Shown piece after piece: positions 8,737 to 17,319 of a DNA stretch of 64,000 nt. The notes beneath the pieces are model-generated. The model saw only the letters and a list, made by a program, of their open reading frames with translations, did no database searches and had not been told where the DNA came from. The translations under genes were made by a program, and so were the position numbers. The number at the start of each line of letters is the position of its first letter. The first letter of the stretch is position 1. The stretch comes from UBA10438 sp044238605 (lineage in GTDB: Bacteria; Bacteroidota; Ignavibacteria; Kapaibacteriales; Kapaibacteriaceae): NCBI GenBank assembly GCA_044238605.1, contig JBIICY010000006.1, positions 124,001 through 188,000 of the forward strand. Direction: 5' to 3'.

Positions 8737-10023
8737 ATGCTTATCTACCGCTACATCCTGCGCAGTCATATAGCCCCCTTCGTCTTTGGGACGTCGGTAA
8801 TCATGGCCTTGTTCCTGATTCAGTACATGATGCGCTGGGTAGACAAGCTCGCCAGCAAGGGGCTTGATGCGGCCACCATCGCGCAGTTTCTCGTCCTCAA
8901 TCTGTCTTGGATCGTTGTACTCGCCATCCCGATCGGCGTACTCTTCAGTACCATCATGGCATTTGGTTCCATGTCCAGCAGTCACGAAGTAACCGTGATG
9001 AAGGCCAGCGGCATGGGGCTTTTCAAAATGATGATACCCGTGATGGCCGTTGGATGCTTGTTGTGGAGCTTTACGTTCTGGTACACGGACAGCGTGCTAC
9101 CGGATTCGAATGTACGCTTGACTGGAATGATGCGGGACATCGAGAGCACCAAACCCTCGTTCGCGGTCGAGGAGGGTCAGTTTACAACGTTCAACGCAAC
9201 CACATCGATTCTAGCGCGCAGAGTGCTCCCTGATGGTTCAATGCTTGGTGTGTCTATCTACGACAGATCAAAGATGGACTTCGTAAACGTCATCAGTGCC
9301 GATAGTGGACGCCTAGCGTTTTCTCCCTCACTTACGCGACTGGTGATTCAGCTCTCCAGGGGAGAGATCCACCAACGCGGAGTTCGAAATCCGAACGACT
9401 ACCGTGTTGTATCGTTCGATCGGTATCAGATAGTTCTGCCGGCTGATAAATTCTTTTACGAAGCCAGCGACGTAACGGGTAGCTCCCGTGGCGAGCGCGA
9501 AATGACCATCGCCGACATGCAGTCCATCGTAGACAGAGCGCAGCTTCAGGAACGTCTTGCCAACCAGCGCTACGATTCGTCAATGCACCTGCACATCAAC
9601 GACTTGCGCAATCCTGCGCCGGTTGTTTCGAAAACACTTACCAGGACGGAGATCCTTGGTCGTGCCAGCTCATTTATCGCAACGGCGCAAATGATCGTCG
9701 AATCAGAATATCAGCGTGCAAAAAGCGAACGCATCCTAGCGAACAAGTACCTTGTCGAGATTCACAAAAAGTACGCCATTCCATTTGCCTGCCTTCTCTT
9801 TGTGATCGTTGGCAGCCCCCTTGGAATCCTTACAAAAGGGGGCAACTTCGGTACCAGCGCCATGTACTCTCTGGGCTTCTATGTGATCTACTGGATGTCC
9901 ATGATCGGTGGCGAAGAATTCGCAGACCGAGGCTACCTCTCGCCGTTCCTCGCAATGTGGCTTGGTAACATCATCATCGGCGTAATCGGAGTGTGGATTA
10001 CGATACGGGTGAATAATAGATAG
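8737..10023 (+). CDS. LptF/LptG family (YjgP/YjgQ) LPS-export permease
   Basis: A 428-residue membrane component of the Lpt ABC transporter that extracts LPS from the inner membrane. It has three N-terminal helices (YILRSHIAPFVFGTSVIMAL onward), a large periplasmic beta-jellyroll region (about 120-330), and three C-terminal helices including YAIPFACLLFVIVGSPLG. The short HEVTVMKASGM cytoplasmic loop is typical. A second permease and LptB are not in the window. An 8-bp inverted pair of the genome-wide octamer (9815-9843) lies inside the gene. Confidence 0.88.
   Translation: MLIYRYILRSHIAPFVFGTSVIMALFLIQYMMRWVDKLASKGLDAATIAQFLVLNLSWIVVLAIPIGVLFSTIMAFGSMSSSHEVTVMKASGMGLFKMMIPVMAVGCLLWSFTFWYTDSVLPDSNVRLTGMMRDIESTKPSFAVEEGQFTTFNATTSILARRVLPDGSMLGVSIYDRSKMDFVNVISADSGRLAFSPSLTRLVIQLSRGEIHQRGVRNPNDYRVVSFDRYQIVLPADKFFYEASDVTGSSRGEREMTIADMQSIVDRAQLQERLANQRYDSSMHLHINDLRNPAPVVSKTLTRTEILGRASSFIATAQMIVESEYQRAKSERILANKYLVEIHKKYAIPFACLLFVIVGSPLGILTKGGNFGTSAMYSLGFYVIYWMSMIGGEEFADRGYLSPFLAMWLGNIIIGVIGVWITIRVNNR
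9815..9843. repeat. inverted pair of the G-rich octamer inside lptF-like gene
   Basis: GCCCCCTT (9815-9822) and AAGGGGGC (9836-9843) are perfect inverted copies separated by 13 nt. They belong to the overrepresented A(A/G)GGGG(G)C family. The hairpin sits within the coding region. Confidence 0.7.
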
Positions 10024-10033
10024 GTGAGCCATA

Positions 10034-10082
10034 ATGACGAATGACGAGGTACGAATGACGAGGTACGAATGACGAAGTACGA
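10034..10082. repeat. heptanucleotide tandem repeat (7 units)
   Basis: Seven back-to-back 7-mers: ATGACGA alternating with GGTACGA, ending AGTACGA. The array fills most of the 74-bp gap between the convergent lptF-like gene and purK. Confidence 0.9.
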
Positions 10083-10097
10083 TCGCCTGGCACCAGT

Positions 10098-11261
10098 TTA
10101 CCAAACGAACCTATTCAGCGCCAGGTTCGCACGCTGAAAGGCTTCGTCTACGGTAGCGCCGGTGGCTGTTAGGTGACCCATCTTGCGGCCCATGCGGACG
10201 TCTTTCTTGCCGTAGAGGTGCAGCGCCACGTCGTCGACCTTGAGCATTTCGATAACGCTGTCGGGGATGCCACTGCCGGTGCGCTCTCCAAGAAGGTTGA
10301 TCATGCATGCGGCGGGCACGCGCATGTCGGCAGAGCCAAGGGGCAGGTTGGTTACAGCGCGTATGCAGTTCTCGAACTGTGATGTGTGGCAGGCCTCGAT
10401 GGTATAGTGTCCGCTATTATGTGGACGCGGCGCGATTTCGTTAAAGATGATCTGATCATCGGTTGTGAGAAACATCTCGATACCGAAGACGCCAACACCA
10501 TTGATAGTCTCTACGCATGCAACTGCGATCTCCTGTGCACGTTTCTGCAGTTCCGGTTCAATAGGTGCCGGTGCAAGCACAGTAACGCATACATGGCCCT
10601 GCTGGATTGTCTGCACGCATGGATACACGGCGATTTCGCCGCGCTTGTTACGCGCAACCATCACGGCAAGTTCTTTCGTAAACGTCACGAATGATTCGGC
10701 AAGCAGGGGGCGAGGGTCTTCGCCTTCCATAAACCTGCGCCATACCATATCGATCTCTGTCTCGCGCTTGATCGTGGCATTGCCGTAACCGTCGTAGCCA
10801 AACTTGCGTGTCTTTGCAACAAAGGGATAGCCATGCTTCTGGCCAAAGTCCACGAGATCCTGTTTCGATGTGATCTCAGCAAAGTGCGGAGTTGGGACAC
10901 CAACTGCTGCAAACGTCTGCTTCTGAATAAACTTGTCCTGCACCAGACGCATAGTATCTGGTGTTGGGAAGACAAGCCGGCGCTCTGCGATCACGTCAAG
11001 AATGTCTGGATCGATGAATTCATTTTCGAGCGTGATGATATCCGAGGCCTGAATGAATGCTTCAAGATCTTCAGGGTTTTTCCAGCCCCCTGGGAATTCC
11101 TTCTTCGTCATCATGCCAGCAGGAGAATCAGCACCATGTTCAATAACAGCTACACGAAGCCCCATTTTGTAGGCTTCTTGAGCAGTCATCTTGGCAAGCT
11201 GTCCGCCCCCTAACAATCCAAGGGTAAATGGCTCTGACGGATTATAGATCGATGGAAGCAT
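10098..11261 (-). CDS. purK: N5-carboxyaminoimidazole ribonucleotide synthase
   Basis: PurK uses ATP and bicarbonate to carboxylate AIR to N5-CAIR in purine synthesis. The 387-residue ATP-grasp enzyme opens with GLLGGGQLAKMTAQEAYKMG; the lid motif KTRKFGYDGYGNATIK and metal-site NEIAPRPHNSGHYT are present. It is the last gene of the DUF5686-prfB-cobB-acpS-purK operon, 12 bp after acpS. The partner mutase PurE is not seen here. Another purine gene, purF, lies at 35105. Confidence 0.94.
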   Translation of the reverse strand: MLPSIYNPSEPFTLGLLGGGQLAKMTAQEAYKMGLRVAVIEHGADSPAGMMTKKEFPGGWKNPEDLEAFIQASDIITLENEFIDPDILDVIAERRLVFPTPDTMRLVQDKFIQKQTFAAVGVPTPHFAEITSKQDLVDFGQKHGYPFVAKTRKFGYDGYGNATIKRETEIDMVWRRFMEGEDPRPLLAESFVTFTKELAVMVARNKRGEIAVYPCVQTIQQGHVCVTVLAPAPIEPELQKRAQEIAVACVETINGVGVFGIEMFLTTDDQIIFNEIAPRPHNSGHYTIEACHTSQFENCIRAVTNLPLGSADMRVPAACMINLLGERTGSGIPDSVIEMLKVDDVALHLYGKKDVRMGRKMGHLTATGATVDEAFQRANLALNRFVW

Positions 11262-11273
11262 AACAGGGTGTGA

Positions 11274-11657
11274 TTACGATTGCGAAACTGATTCAATAAC
11301 AACCACAGCCAGAGCTACGGTTGCTGTGTGACTAAGGCTTACGTGAATCGTGTGGCTTCCCCAGCGCTCGAGCATGGGACCGAACAATTCCATGATTGGC
11401 TCTCCAGATGGAAGATTGCGAATCCCTACCTGCTTAAACGACATTCCATCTCTCATACCTGTTTTAATGGCCTTGGAGAAGGCCTCCTTCGCTGCAAAGC
11501 GAGCGGCGTAATGCAGATAACGGGTGTCGCCAAAATGGTTGCAGTAGGCGATTTCTTCTTCAGTAAACACTTTTACTAAGAATCGCTCACCGTATTCCTC
11601 CAACGACTTTTGAACGCGAGGTATATCCACAACGTCGGTGCCGATGCCGATGATCAT
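11274..11657 (-). CDS. acpS: holo-[acyl-carrier-protein] synthase
   Basis: AcpS transfers 4'-phosphopantetheine from CoA to the serine of acyl carrier protein. The 127-residue length is normal. Both magnesium-site motifs are visible: IGIGTDVVDIPR near the start and RFAAKEAFSKAI in the middle. The frame is open much further upstream, but the ATG at 11657 matches the family start MIIGIGTD and overlaps the cobB stop as ATGA, indicating translational coupling. Confidence 0.93.
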   Translation of the reverse strand: MIIGIGTDVVDIPRVQKSLEEYGERFLVKVFTEEEIAYCNHFGDTRYLHYAARFAAKEAFSKAIKTGMRDGMSFKQVGIRNLPSGEPIMELFGPMLERWGSHTIHVSLSHTATVALAVVVIESVSQS

Positions 11658-12373
11658 GCCATTGCCTCGAGAAGTTGTGGAAGCACTACAGCACTGGTGC
11701 CATTGAGCACATGGTGCACGTGTGGCGTGAGTGATGTCTGATTCGGATTGACTTCTACGATCTGTGCTCCCGCCATCTTGGCAGTATGGGGCAGGCCAGC
11801 CGCAGGCCACACATCGGCGCTTGTACCAACAACGAGCATAACGTCGCATGTGCGGGCGGCTTCTTCCGCCGCTGCGAAGACGTCCTGTGGGAGGTCCTCG
11901 CCAAACCACACTACATTGGGACGCATAGCACCGGAGCATGCTGGGCATACGAGCTCATCGTCACTGCGAACAGCTTCACAGTTGCTGCAGCGATTCTCAT
12001 GAATGTTACCATGTACCTCGAGCACGCACACACTGCCAGCACGCTGATGCAGTCTGTCTACGTTCTGGGTAACGAGTGTGAAGTTCTCGCCCCAAAGCTT
12101 CTCAAGCGTTGCCAATGTTACATGACCTTCATTGGGTTCTACGCTGTTGATGATAGCGCGACGGTAGTTATACCAATCGCGCACACGATCTGGGTTGGCT
12201 AGAAAGCCATCCATGCTGGCAAGCTCATATGGAGAGAAGCGCGCCCAGAGTCCATCAGGGTCGCGAAACGTTGCAACACCCGACTCAGCGCTAACGCCCG
12301 CACCTGTCAGCACGCACACACGAGCGCTTGTATCGAGCACCTTGGCTACAGCGTGGATGCTACTCGTGCTCAT
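11654..12373 (-). CDS. cobB: NAD-dependent protein deacylase (Sir2 family)
   Basis: A 239-residue sirtuin that removes acyl groups from lysines using NAD. It has the Rossmann motif LTGAGVSAESGVATFRD, catalytic His in TQNVDRLHQRAG, and a zinc site from CSNC and CPAC. The sequence DWYNYRRAI carries the Tyr-x2-Arg pair typical of class III sirtuins, which favour succinyl or malonyl lysine. Its ATG overlaps the prfB stop as ATGA and its own stop overlaps acpS likewise. Confidence 0.92.
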   Translation of the reverse strand: MSTSSIHAVAKVLDTSARVCVLTGAGVSAESGVATFRDPDGLWARFSPYELASMDGFLANPDRVRDWYNYRRAIINSVEPNEGHVTLATLEKLWGENFTLVTQNVDRLHQRAGSVCVLEVHGNIHENRCSNCEAVRSDDELVCPACSGAMRPNVVWFGEDLPQDVFAAAEEAARTCDVMLVVGTSADVWPAAGLPHTAKMAGAQIVEVNPNQTSLTPHVHHVLNGTSAVVLPQLLEAMA

Positions 12374-13480
12374 GAGTTCTGCAGTTCATCCTCAAGAAGC
12401 AGGTAGGCCTTTAACAGCTCATCGAGATCTCCGTCCATCACCGAGTGCACGTCTGTGATCTTCGTTTCCGTACGGTGATCGTTCACCATGGTATAGGGCT
12501 GGAAGACATACGACCGGATCTGCGAGCCCCATTCGATCTTCTTTTTGGAACCCTCGATGGCGGCCTTGGCTGCTTCTTCTTCTTCGCGACGTTGTTGATA
12601 GAGACGCGACTTCAGCATCTTCATCGCATGCTCGCGGTTCAGGAGCTGCGAGCGCTCCTGCTGACATGCCACAACGATGCCGGAAGGGATGTGACGCAAA
12701 CGAACGGCGGTTTCGACCTTGTTCACGTTTTGTCCGCCCTTGCCCCCTGATCGAAACGTATCCATTTCAACATCAGCGGGGTTGATCACGATCTCTACTT
12801 CATCGTCTACTTCAGGGTACACGAAGACAGATGCGAACGATGTATGACGTCGGGCATTAGAGTCGTAAGGGCTAATGCGCACAAGCCTGTGCACGCCGTT
12901 CTCTGCCTTGAGATATCCAAAGGCATAGCGTCCGCGGATCTCCAGCGTACAGCTCTTGATACCTGCAGTATCGCCTTCCTGCTCTTCTGCAAGGTATACT
13001 TCAAAGTCGTGCTTTTCGGCCCACCGCGTATACATCCGCATGAGCATTTCTGCCCAGTCTTGAGCCTCTGTTCCACCTGCTCCGGCGTTGATCGTGAGGA
13101 TGGCATTGCGGTTATCGTCTGGACCAGACAGAATCTTACGCAGTTCGAGTTCATCGACTGCTTTGGCGCTGCGATCAACTTCTGTGACGATCTCAGACTC
13201 CATCGACTGGTCGTCTGCTTCTTCTGCAAGCTCAATGAGTGCCTGCACATCACCAACGCTTTGCTCTGCATTCTTCCAGGCGTCAACCCAGTCTTTAAGT
13301 CCCGATGTTTCGCGCATCACTTTTTGCGCGTTCTGTGCATCGTCCCAGAACCCCGGGGCCTGCGTGAGCATCTCACGCTCGGCTATCTCATCAAGTTTAC
13401 GATCGATGTCAAAGGAACCTCCGCAGTTGGTCCACACGGTCGCGGAGAGTTGCTATCTGTTGTTTTTGTGGTTCGAACAT
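12370..13480 (-). CDS. prfB: peptide chain release factor 2, programmed +1 frameshift
   Basis: RF2 reads UGA/UAA stops and triggers peptide release. Translation starts at the ATG at 13480 (MFEPQKQQIA), reaches an in-frame TGA at 13409-13411 after CTT, and must shift +1 to continue with GACATCGAT into the long frame ending at 12370. The slip site is preceded by the internal Shine-Dalgarno-like CGGAGG, giving the classic layout CGGAGG-TTC-CTT-TGA-C. The joined product is about 369 residues (13412-13480 plus 12370-13410). It has the GGQ motif in SGGKGGQNVNK; the stop-recognition tripeptide is SPY in place of SPF. It is cotranscribed with DUF5686 upstream (10-bp gap) and overlaps cobB. Confidence 0.95.
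13409..13426 (-). promoter_or_regulatory. RF2 programmed frameshift site
   Basis: On the minus strand the order is CGGAGG, TTC, CTT, TGA, C. The Shine-Dalgarno-like hexamer lies three nucleotides before the CTT slip codon, the spacing used by bacterial prfB. Low RF2 makes TGA read slowly and favours the +1 shift, an autoregulatory loop. Confidence 0.93.
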
Positions 13481-13490
13481 GGATGCAAAA

Positions 13491-15965
13491 TTACATCAGC
13501 GGACTGGATAACGTGAGGATCCAGCCAAAGCTGCCCTGCGATGCTCGTGCTCCTACCGGCCAGCGCGCATCAACTCGCAGGAAGATGAAGTCACTGAAGT
13601 ACGATGGGATTCGCGATACTGCGAGCCCAGCCTCCATGTAGTAGCCATTCGATGAATCAAAGAACTGCCCTGCGGCAAGGGGCTTTGCACGTTGGACAAC
13701 GTTTGTAGCACTGAAGCGTCCGATCAGGTCAACACCGCGTCCAAATGTCAAGGCTGGCAAGCCGATAGCTCTCCACCAAAGGTCGGTAAAGTTATGCTCA
13801 GCATGGAGCGTTGCATACTCTGTACCAGCAAAGCGGTTGATATTGATCGTTGCGAACATATTCGTCATGCCGAGCACCGGAAATGTTCGTAGCGTCACGA
13901 ACCGATACTGCTGCGGAGTTTCTGCCGGCTGAATGCCTCCCTCGAGAGTCAGATCCAGCATCATCGGAGAGTAACCGGTGCGCACGGTCGGGATATGTCC
14001 GGTTATGCTTGCATCGACGCTCCAGAATGAAGCGTTCGACGTTAGTTCGGTGCCGTAGATGCCATGGATCGATCCGGTGACGGGGTTATCCTTAGCAGCA
14101 CCAAAGAGACTGCCCAGTGCGCCGCCGCCGCCCTCGAACAGCTGAGACCGTACTCCAAAAACACGATAGTTACCGGGAACAGCTAATGCCCTATCTCGTT
14201 TGAGGTCTTCAACAAGAGGTGCATTGAAATGTCGTGCCCATGAGCCCCCTACTGTTGTCGTTCCCCAGGGGGCTCGAAGGCGCAGGCCTAGGTCAAACCC
14301 ATCACGTCGGTAAAAGTCAGAGAATTCGGCGTAGATCAGGTTTGCAACGTCAATCGAGGTAAACGCAAGCTGCGAGTTTCTTGCATCCTGGACCGACGCT
14401 GTCGAGGAAAACACAGAGCCAAGAGCGTTGAGACCATACCCACGCGATCCGAAAAGCCGCACGTCAAGATCCGCGCGTCCAACACGAGTTCCTTGACTGC
14501 CCCACCCGGCGGAAGCGGTCAGGCGAGCTCCGGGGGCCGACACCGCAAATGCCGGACCGTACAGCGTGCCCGTTATGCCTGTACGGTTGATGTATGGGTC
14601 TAGTCCAAATGCTACATCGCCAATGCTTCCAAGATCGATCATAGAGCCCGAGAGCGGACCCCTCGACTCGCTGTCGTCAGACGGCGGGGCATTTTTCTGT
14701 ATGCTGTCCTGACGTGCATACACCTTGCGTTCTTCATCAGACTGTTCGGCAAATGCGTACTTGTCCCAATACTCAGGTTTTACAGAATCGGCCTCCGGAT
14801 CTACCACAGTGCGTCTGCTCCCATCCCTGCTCCTTACCTCAATAGTAGCACCGTTGGCATCTGTACGTACACGATTCTCTGCTGAGTCCGGATCAACGGT
14901 GGGAAACAGCGAGTCTGGCACATCGATGTTTGCTCGCACAGCACTAACGTTGATCTGCGCCGATACATTGGCCTTAATCTCAACAAATGGCATAACCTTT
15001 ACTTTAAGTTCTGCCGAAGCCTGCTGATAGGTAGGTACCCAGAGGGTATCCTGCACCTTGTCATATCGCTGCTCAATTGTAAAGTTCTTGAGAAACGGAA
15101 ACGCGGTCTCCTGAGAAGGGGCAAACTTGGCTGCAACAACCTGATACGAATCCTCATAGATACTCAAGGTGCCTTCATATCCGGGAAACAGCGTTGACTT
15201 CGGAGCAAAGGAGATCTCATAGACCCATAGGTTGTCAAGAACAACCTTGCGGTCGATGGTAAAGTTGTATTCGTCGAGTGCATTCTTCCCAAGGGGCGTT
15301 ACAAGCCGGGTATTCAGGATGTTATTCTCATCCTCGGTGAAGTCAAAGAACGCATCAAAGACAGCAAGATTTTCCTGAGAACGAACGTTTGCTGTCTGAC
15401 GTCGCTGCGTGATGCGCGTGTGCTTTCTACGCTCGGGAAACCGTTGTTCGGTGATCGTGGAAAAGGTTTCGGTAATGATATCTGCTGGGCCCTCCTTACG
15501 ACTGATCGCACCAGCATCAAGCGTTGCTCGAACCTTTGAATACAATGTCTGCTCAAGTGTCTGAATGCGCTTGTTGTTCTGATTCTTTCGAGCGATGGCT
15601 CGTTTGATCACTTCCTGAGCAGAGATCTCCTCTTCTACATTCACTGTGGGCAGATTTACGTTCGTTGGAAGCAAAGCAATGCGCAATTCCGCTGCATTGT
15701 CTACGACATCAATCGTGTATTGCTGATACCCCATTCCTCGCACCTGCAGCTGCCGCACCGATGATGAAACAGGCAGTCTGAAACGTCCGTTAGTTTTCGA
15801 ATACGTGCCAATGCTTGCCCCCTTCGCGCGGATGGCAACCCCCGGAATAGGGCGCTTTGACAGGCTATCGAGCACAATGCCCTGAAGCACAACGCCGTCG
15901 TCTGCAGTTGCGATTTGCACAGAAAAGGATGCTACGAGGATGGTGATGAAGATGCTAAACAACAT
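13491..15965 (-). CDS. DUF5686 / carboxypeptidase-regulatory-like outer-membrane protein
   Basis: An 824-residue exported protein. After a signal peptide (ending near QIATADD) comes a CarboxypepD_reg-like beta sandwich (about 27-110, VLQGIVLDSLSKRPIPGVAI), then the DUF5686 region with many aromatic beta strands that probably form an outer-membrane barrel ending LRVDARWPVGARASQGSFG. Members of this Bacteroidota family resemble TonB-dependent receptors without a plug; their role is unknown. It is the first gene of a five-gene operon with prfB, cobB, acpS and purK. An inverted octamer pair lies inside (14242-14275). Confidence 0.8.
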   Translation of the reverse strand: MLFSIFITILVASFSVQIATADDGVVLQGIVLDSLSKRPIPGVAIRAKGASIGTYSKTNGRFRLPVSSSVRQLQVRGMGYQQYTIDVVDNAAELRIALLPTNVNLPTVNVEEEISAQEVIKRAIARKNQNNKRIQTLEQTLYSKVRATLDAGAISRKEGPADIITETFSTITEQRFPERRKHTRITQRRQTANVRSQENLAVFDAFFDFTEDENNILNTRLVTPLGKNALDEYNFTIDRKVVLDNLWVYEISFAPKSTLFPGYEGTLSIYEDSYQVVAAKFAPSQETAFPFLKNFTIEQRYDKVQDTLWVPTYQQASAELKVKVMPFVEIKANVSAQINVSAVRANIDVPDSLFPTVDPDSAENRVRTDANGATIEVRSRDGSRRTVVDPEADSVKPEYWDKYAFAEQSDEERKVYARQDSIQKNAPPSDDSESRGPLSGSMIDLGSIGDVAFGLDPYINRTGITGTLYGPAFAVSAPGARLTASAGWGSQGTRVGRADLDVRLFGSRGYGLNALGSVFSSTASVQDARNSQLAFTSIDVANLIYAEFSDFYRRDGFDLGLRLRAPWGTTTVGGSWARHFNAPLVEDLKRDRALAVPGNYRVFGVRSQLFEGGGGALGSLFGAAKDNPVTGSIHGIYGTELTSNASFWSVDASITGHIPTVRTGYSPMMLDLTLEGGIQPAETPQQYRFVTLRTFPVLGMTNMFATININRFAGTEYATLHAEHNFTDLWWRAIGLPALTFGRGVDLIGRFSATNVVQRAKPLAAGQFFDSSNGYYMEAGLAVSRIPSYFSDFIFLRVDARWPVGARASQGSFGWILTLSSPLM
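14242..14275. repeat. inverted pair of the G-rich octamer inside DUF5686 gene
   Basis: GAGCCCCCT (14242-14250) and AGGGGGCTC (14267-14275) are perfect 9-bp inverted copies around a 16-nt loop, both including the overrepresented octamer. Confidence 0.75.
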
Positions 15966-16091
15966 GAGTATTGATGTCGTAGAGTGGAGATGACGTAGCG
16001 AAGATGAAATCTTCAGCGGTGATGTTGCGACCCGAAACGAGCTGGCAAGGTTTCGCCGGCAATTTATTCAACACATCGTGAGGGAGCTACT

Positions 16092-16709
16092 ATGAAACGA
16101 TTTCTTGCTGCATGCATGCTTGCGGCGGTCACATCGCTAAGCGTCTATTCGCAGAGCGAGCCAACGGTACAGAGCGCATCGGGGGCATCTGCGCTGCTAT
16201 TTGATCTGAAGGGTCTATCCGACCTTGGCGCTTCAAACTACCGCGGTGGTCTTGGAGCGATGACGTTTGTATCAGACAATCTTGCTGTTCGTGCAGGTAT
16301 TGGCTTCTCGAATAATGTGGAGACAAAGAACAACACGGCACAAGAAGAAACCACAACGATGGCGTTTACCATTACGCCGGGTCTTCGTTACAATGTCTAC
16401 AACAACAGCAATGTGGCTCTCTATGCAGGGGGCGAAGTACTCTTCGGAATAGGAGAGCTTAAAAACGAAGCGGCAGGAACCCAGACAAGCAAGGTTGCAT
16501 CGACCACAATTGGTGGTGGTGCCTTTGCTGGTGCAGAGTGGTTTCCGTGGAGAAACGTGTCGCTGATGCTCGAATACGGAATTGGCTATCAGGGCGCTAC
16601 CAGTAAGCTCACCAATGCAGCTGGAACGGAGACTGATGGACCAGAGACAGCAGACATCAGCCTTGGCCTGTCATCGGCCAATTTCACTCTTGCCTGGTAT
16701 TTCAACTAA
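16092..16709 (+). CDS. small outer-membrane beta-barrel protein
   Basis: A 205-residue protein with a signal peptide (MKRFLAACMLAAVTSLSVYS). The rest alternates hydrophobic and polar residues in about eight strands and ends in SANFTLAWYFN, a barrel-type terminal strand with a late aromatic. The AGAEWFPWRNVSLMLEYGIG stretch is typical of OmpW/Omp_b-brl-like porins. GGGAGC precedes the ATG. It is divergent from the DUF5686 gene and heads a run of exported proteins. Ligand unknown. Confidence 0.7.
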   Translation: MKRFLAACMLAAVTSLSVYSQSEPTVQSASGASALLFDLKGLSDLGASNYRGGLGAMTFVSDNLAVRAGIGFSNNVETKNNTAQEETTTMAFTITPGLRYNVYNNSNVALYAGGEVLFGIGELKNEAAGTQTSKVASTTIGGGAFAGAEWFPWRNVSLMLEYGIGYQGATSKLTNAAGTETDGPETADISLGLSSANFTLAWYFN

Positions 16710-16712
16710 GCG

Positions 16713-17312
16713 ATGATCGTGATGCGCTGCGCCGTCATATGTCTCTCAGTGCTCGTTAGCCTGGGTCTAGGTGTTTGGATGCCATGTGTCATGAAGGCAC
16801 AGACCAACCATGTACCCCTTACGATTCAGCGGCAGCGTGTGATTCAGTCATGCGGCGCAGCGCTTGTCACGAAGCATCCCTCTACGCGTTTTTCGCTCAG
16901 CACCATCGTTGGTCTACCCACGATTGGCACAACTTCTTCGGAACGGCATCAGGCCCATCTCGGCTTCTGGGTTCCGTTGTCTGTGGTAACGCTCATAGAC
17001 GACAACGTCGATATCGTCACTGGTGCGCGTCCGCATGTATGGCCCAATCCGTTTACGAACCAGCTTACGATCGACATCAGGCAGCAGCACATCGAGCGGC
17101 TGCGCGCGAGTGTGTATGACATGCGGGGAAAGCATGTGGCAACGCTATCAAGCAGCGAATCTGATACCGATGGTGCCCGGCTGTACTGGGATGGAATTGA
17201 CATGAATGGCAACTCCGTTCCAACTGGCACCTACGTGCTGCGCGTATTTCTGAAACAGTATTTCAATAACCAAGAGTCGCTGTTCTCTTCCATTGTTTCC
17301 TGTTCGAGGTAG
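16713..17312 (+). CDS. exported protein with T9SS C-terminal domain
   Basis: A 199-residue protein starting 3 bp after the previous gene. A signal peptide (about 1-30) is followed by a short unknown region (SLSTIVGLPTIGTTSSERHQ) and a C-terminal domain opening HVWPNPFTNQLTIDI and ending GTYVLRVFL, close to T9SS type A sorting domains and to FlgD-like Ig folds. It carries little besides the sorting domain, so the functional part may be the short N-terminal region. Function unknown. Confidence 0.65.
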   Translation: MIVMRCAVICLSVLVSLGLGVWMPCVMKAQTNHVPLTIQRQRVIQSCGAALVTKHPSTRFSLSTIVGLPTIGTTSSERHQAHLGFWVPLSVVTLIDDNVDIVTGARPHVWPNPFTNQLTIDIRQQHIERLRASVYDMRGKHVATLSSSESDTDGARLYWDGIDMNGNSVPTGTYVLRVFLKQYFNNQESLFSSIVSCSR

Positions 17313-17319
17313 CTGCATC

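Noticed and set aside
11658..11948. N-terminal extension of acpS by 97 codons
   Set aside because: It lies inside cobB in another frame, has no similarity to AcpS, and the ATGA junction marks the true start.
12844..13641. A 265-codon plus-strand frame opposite prfB and DUF5686
   Set aside because: It spans two well-supported genes on the other strand and its product resembles no protein family.
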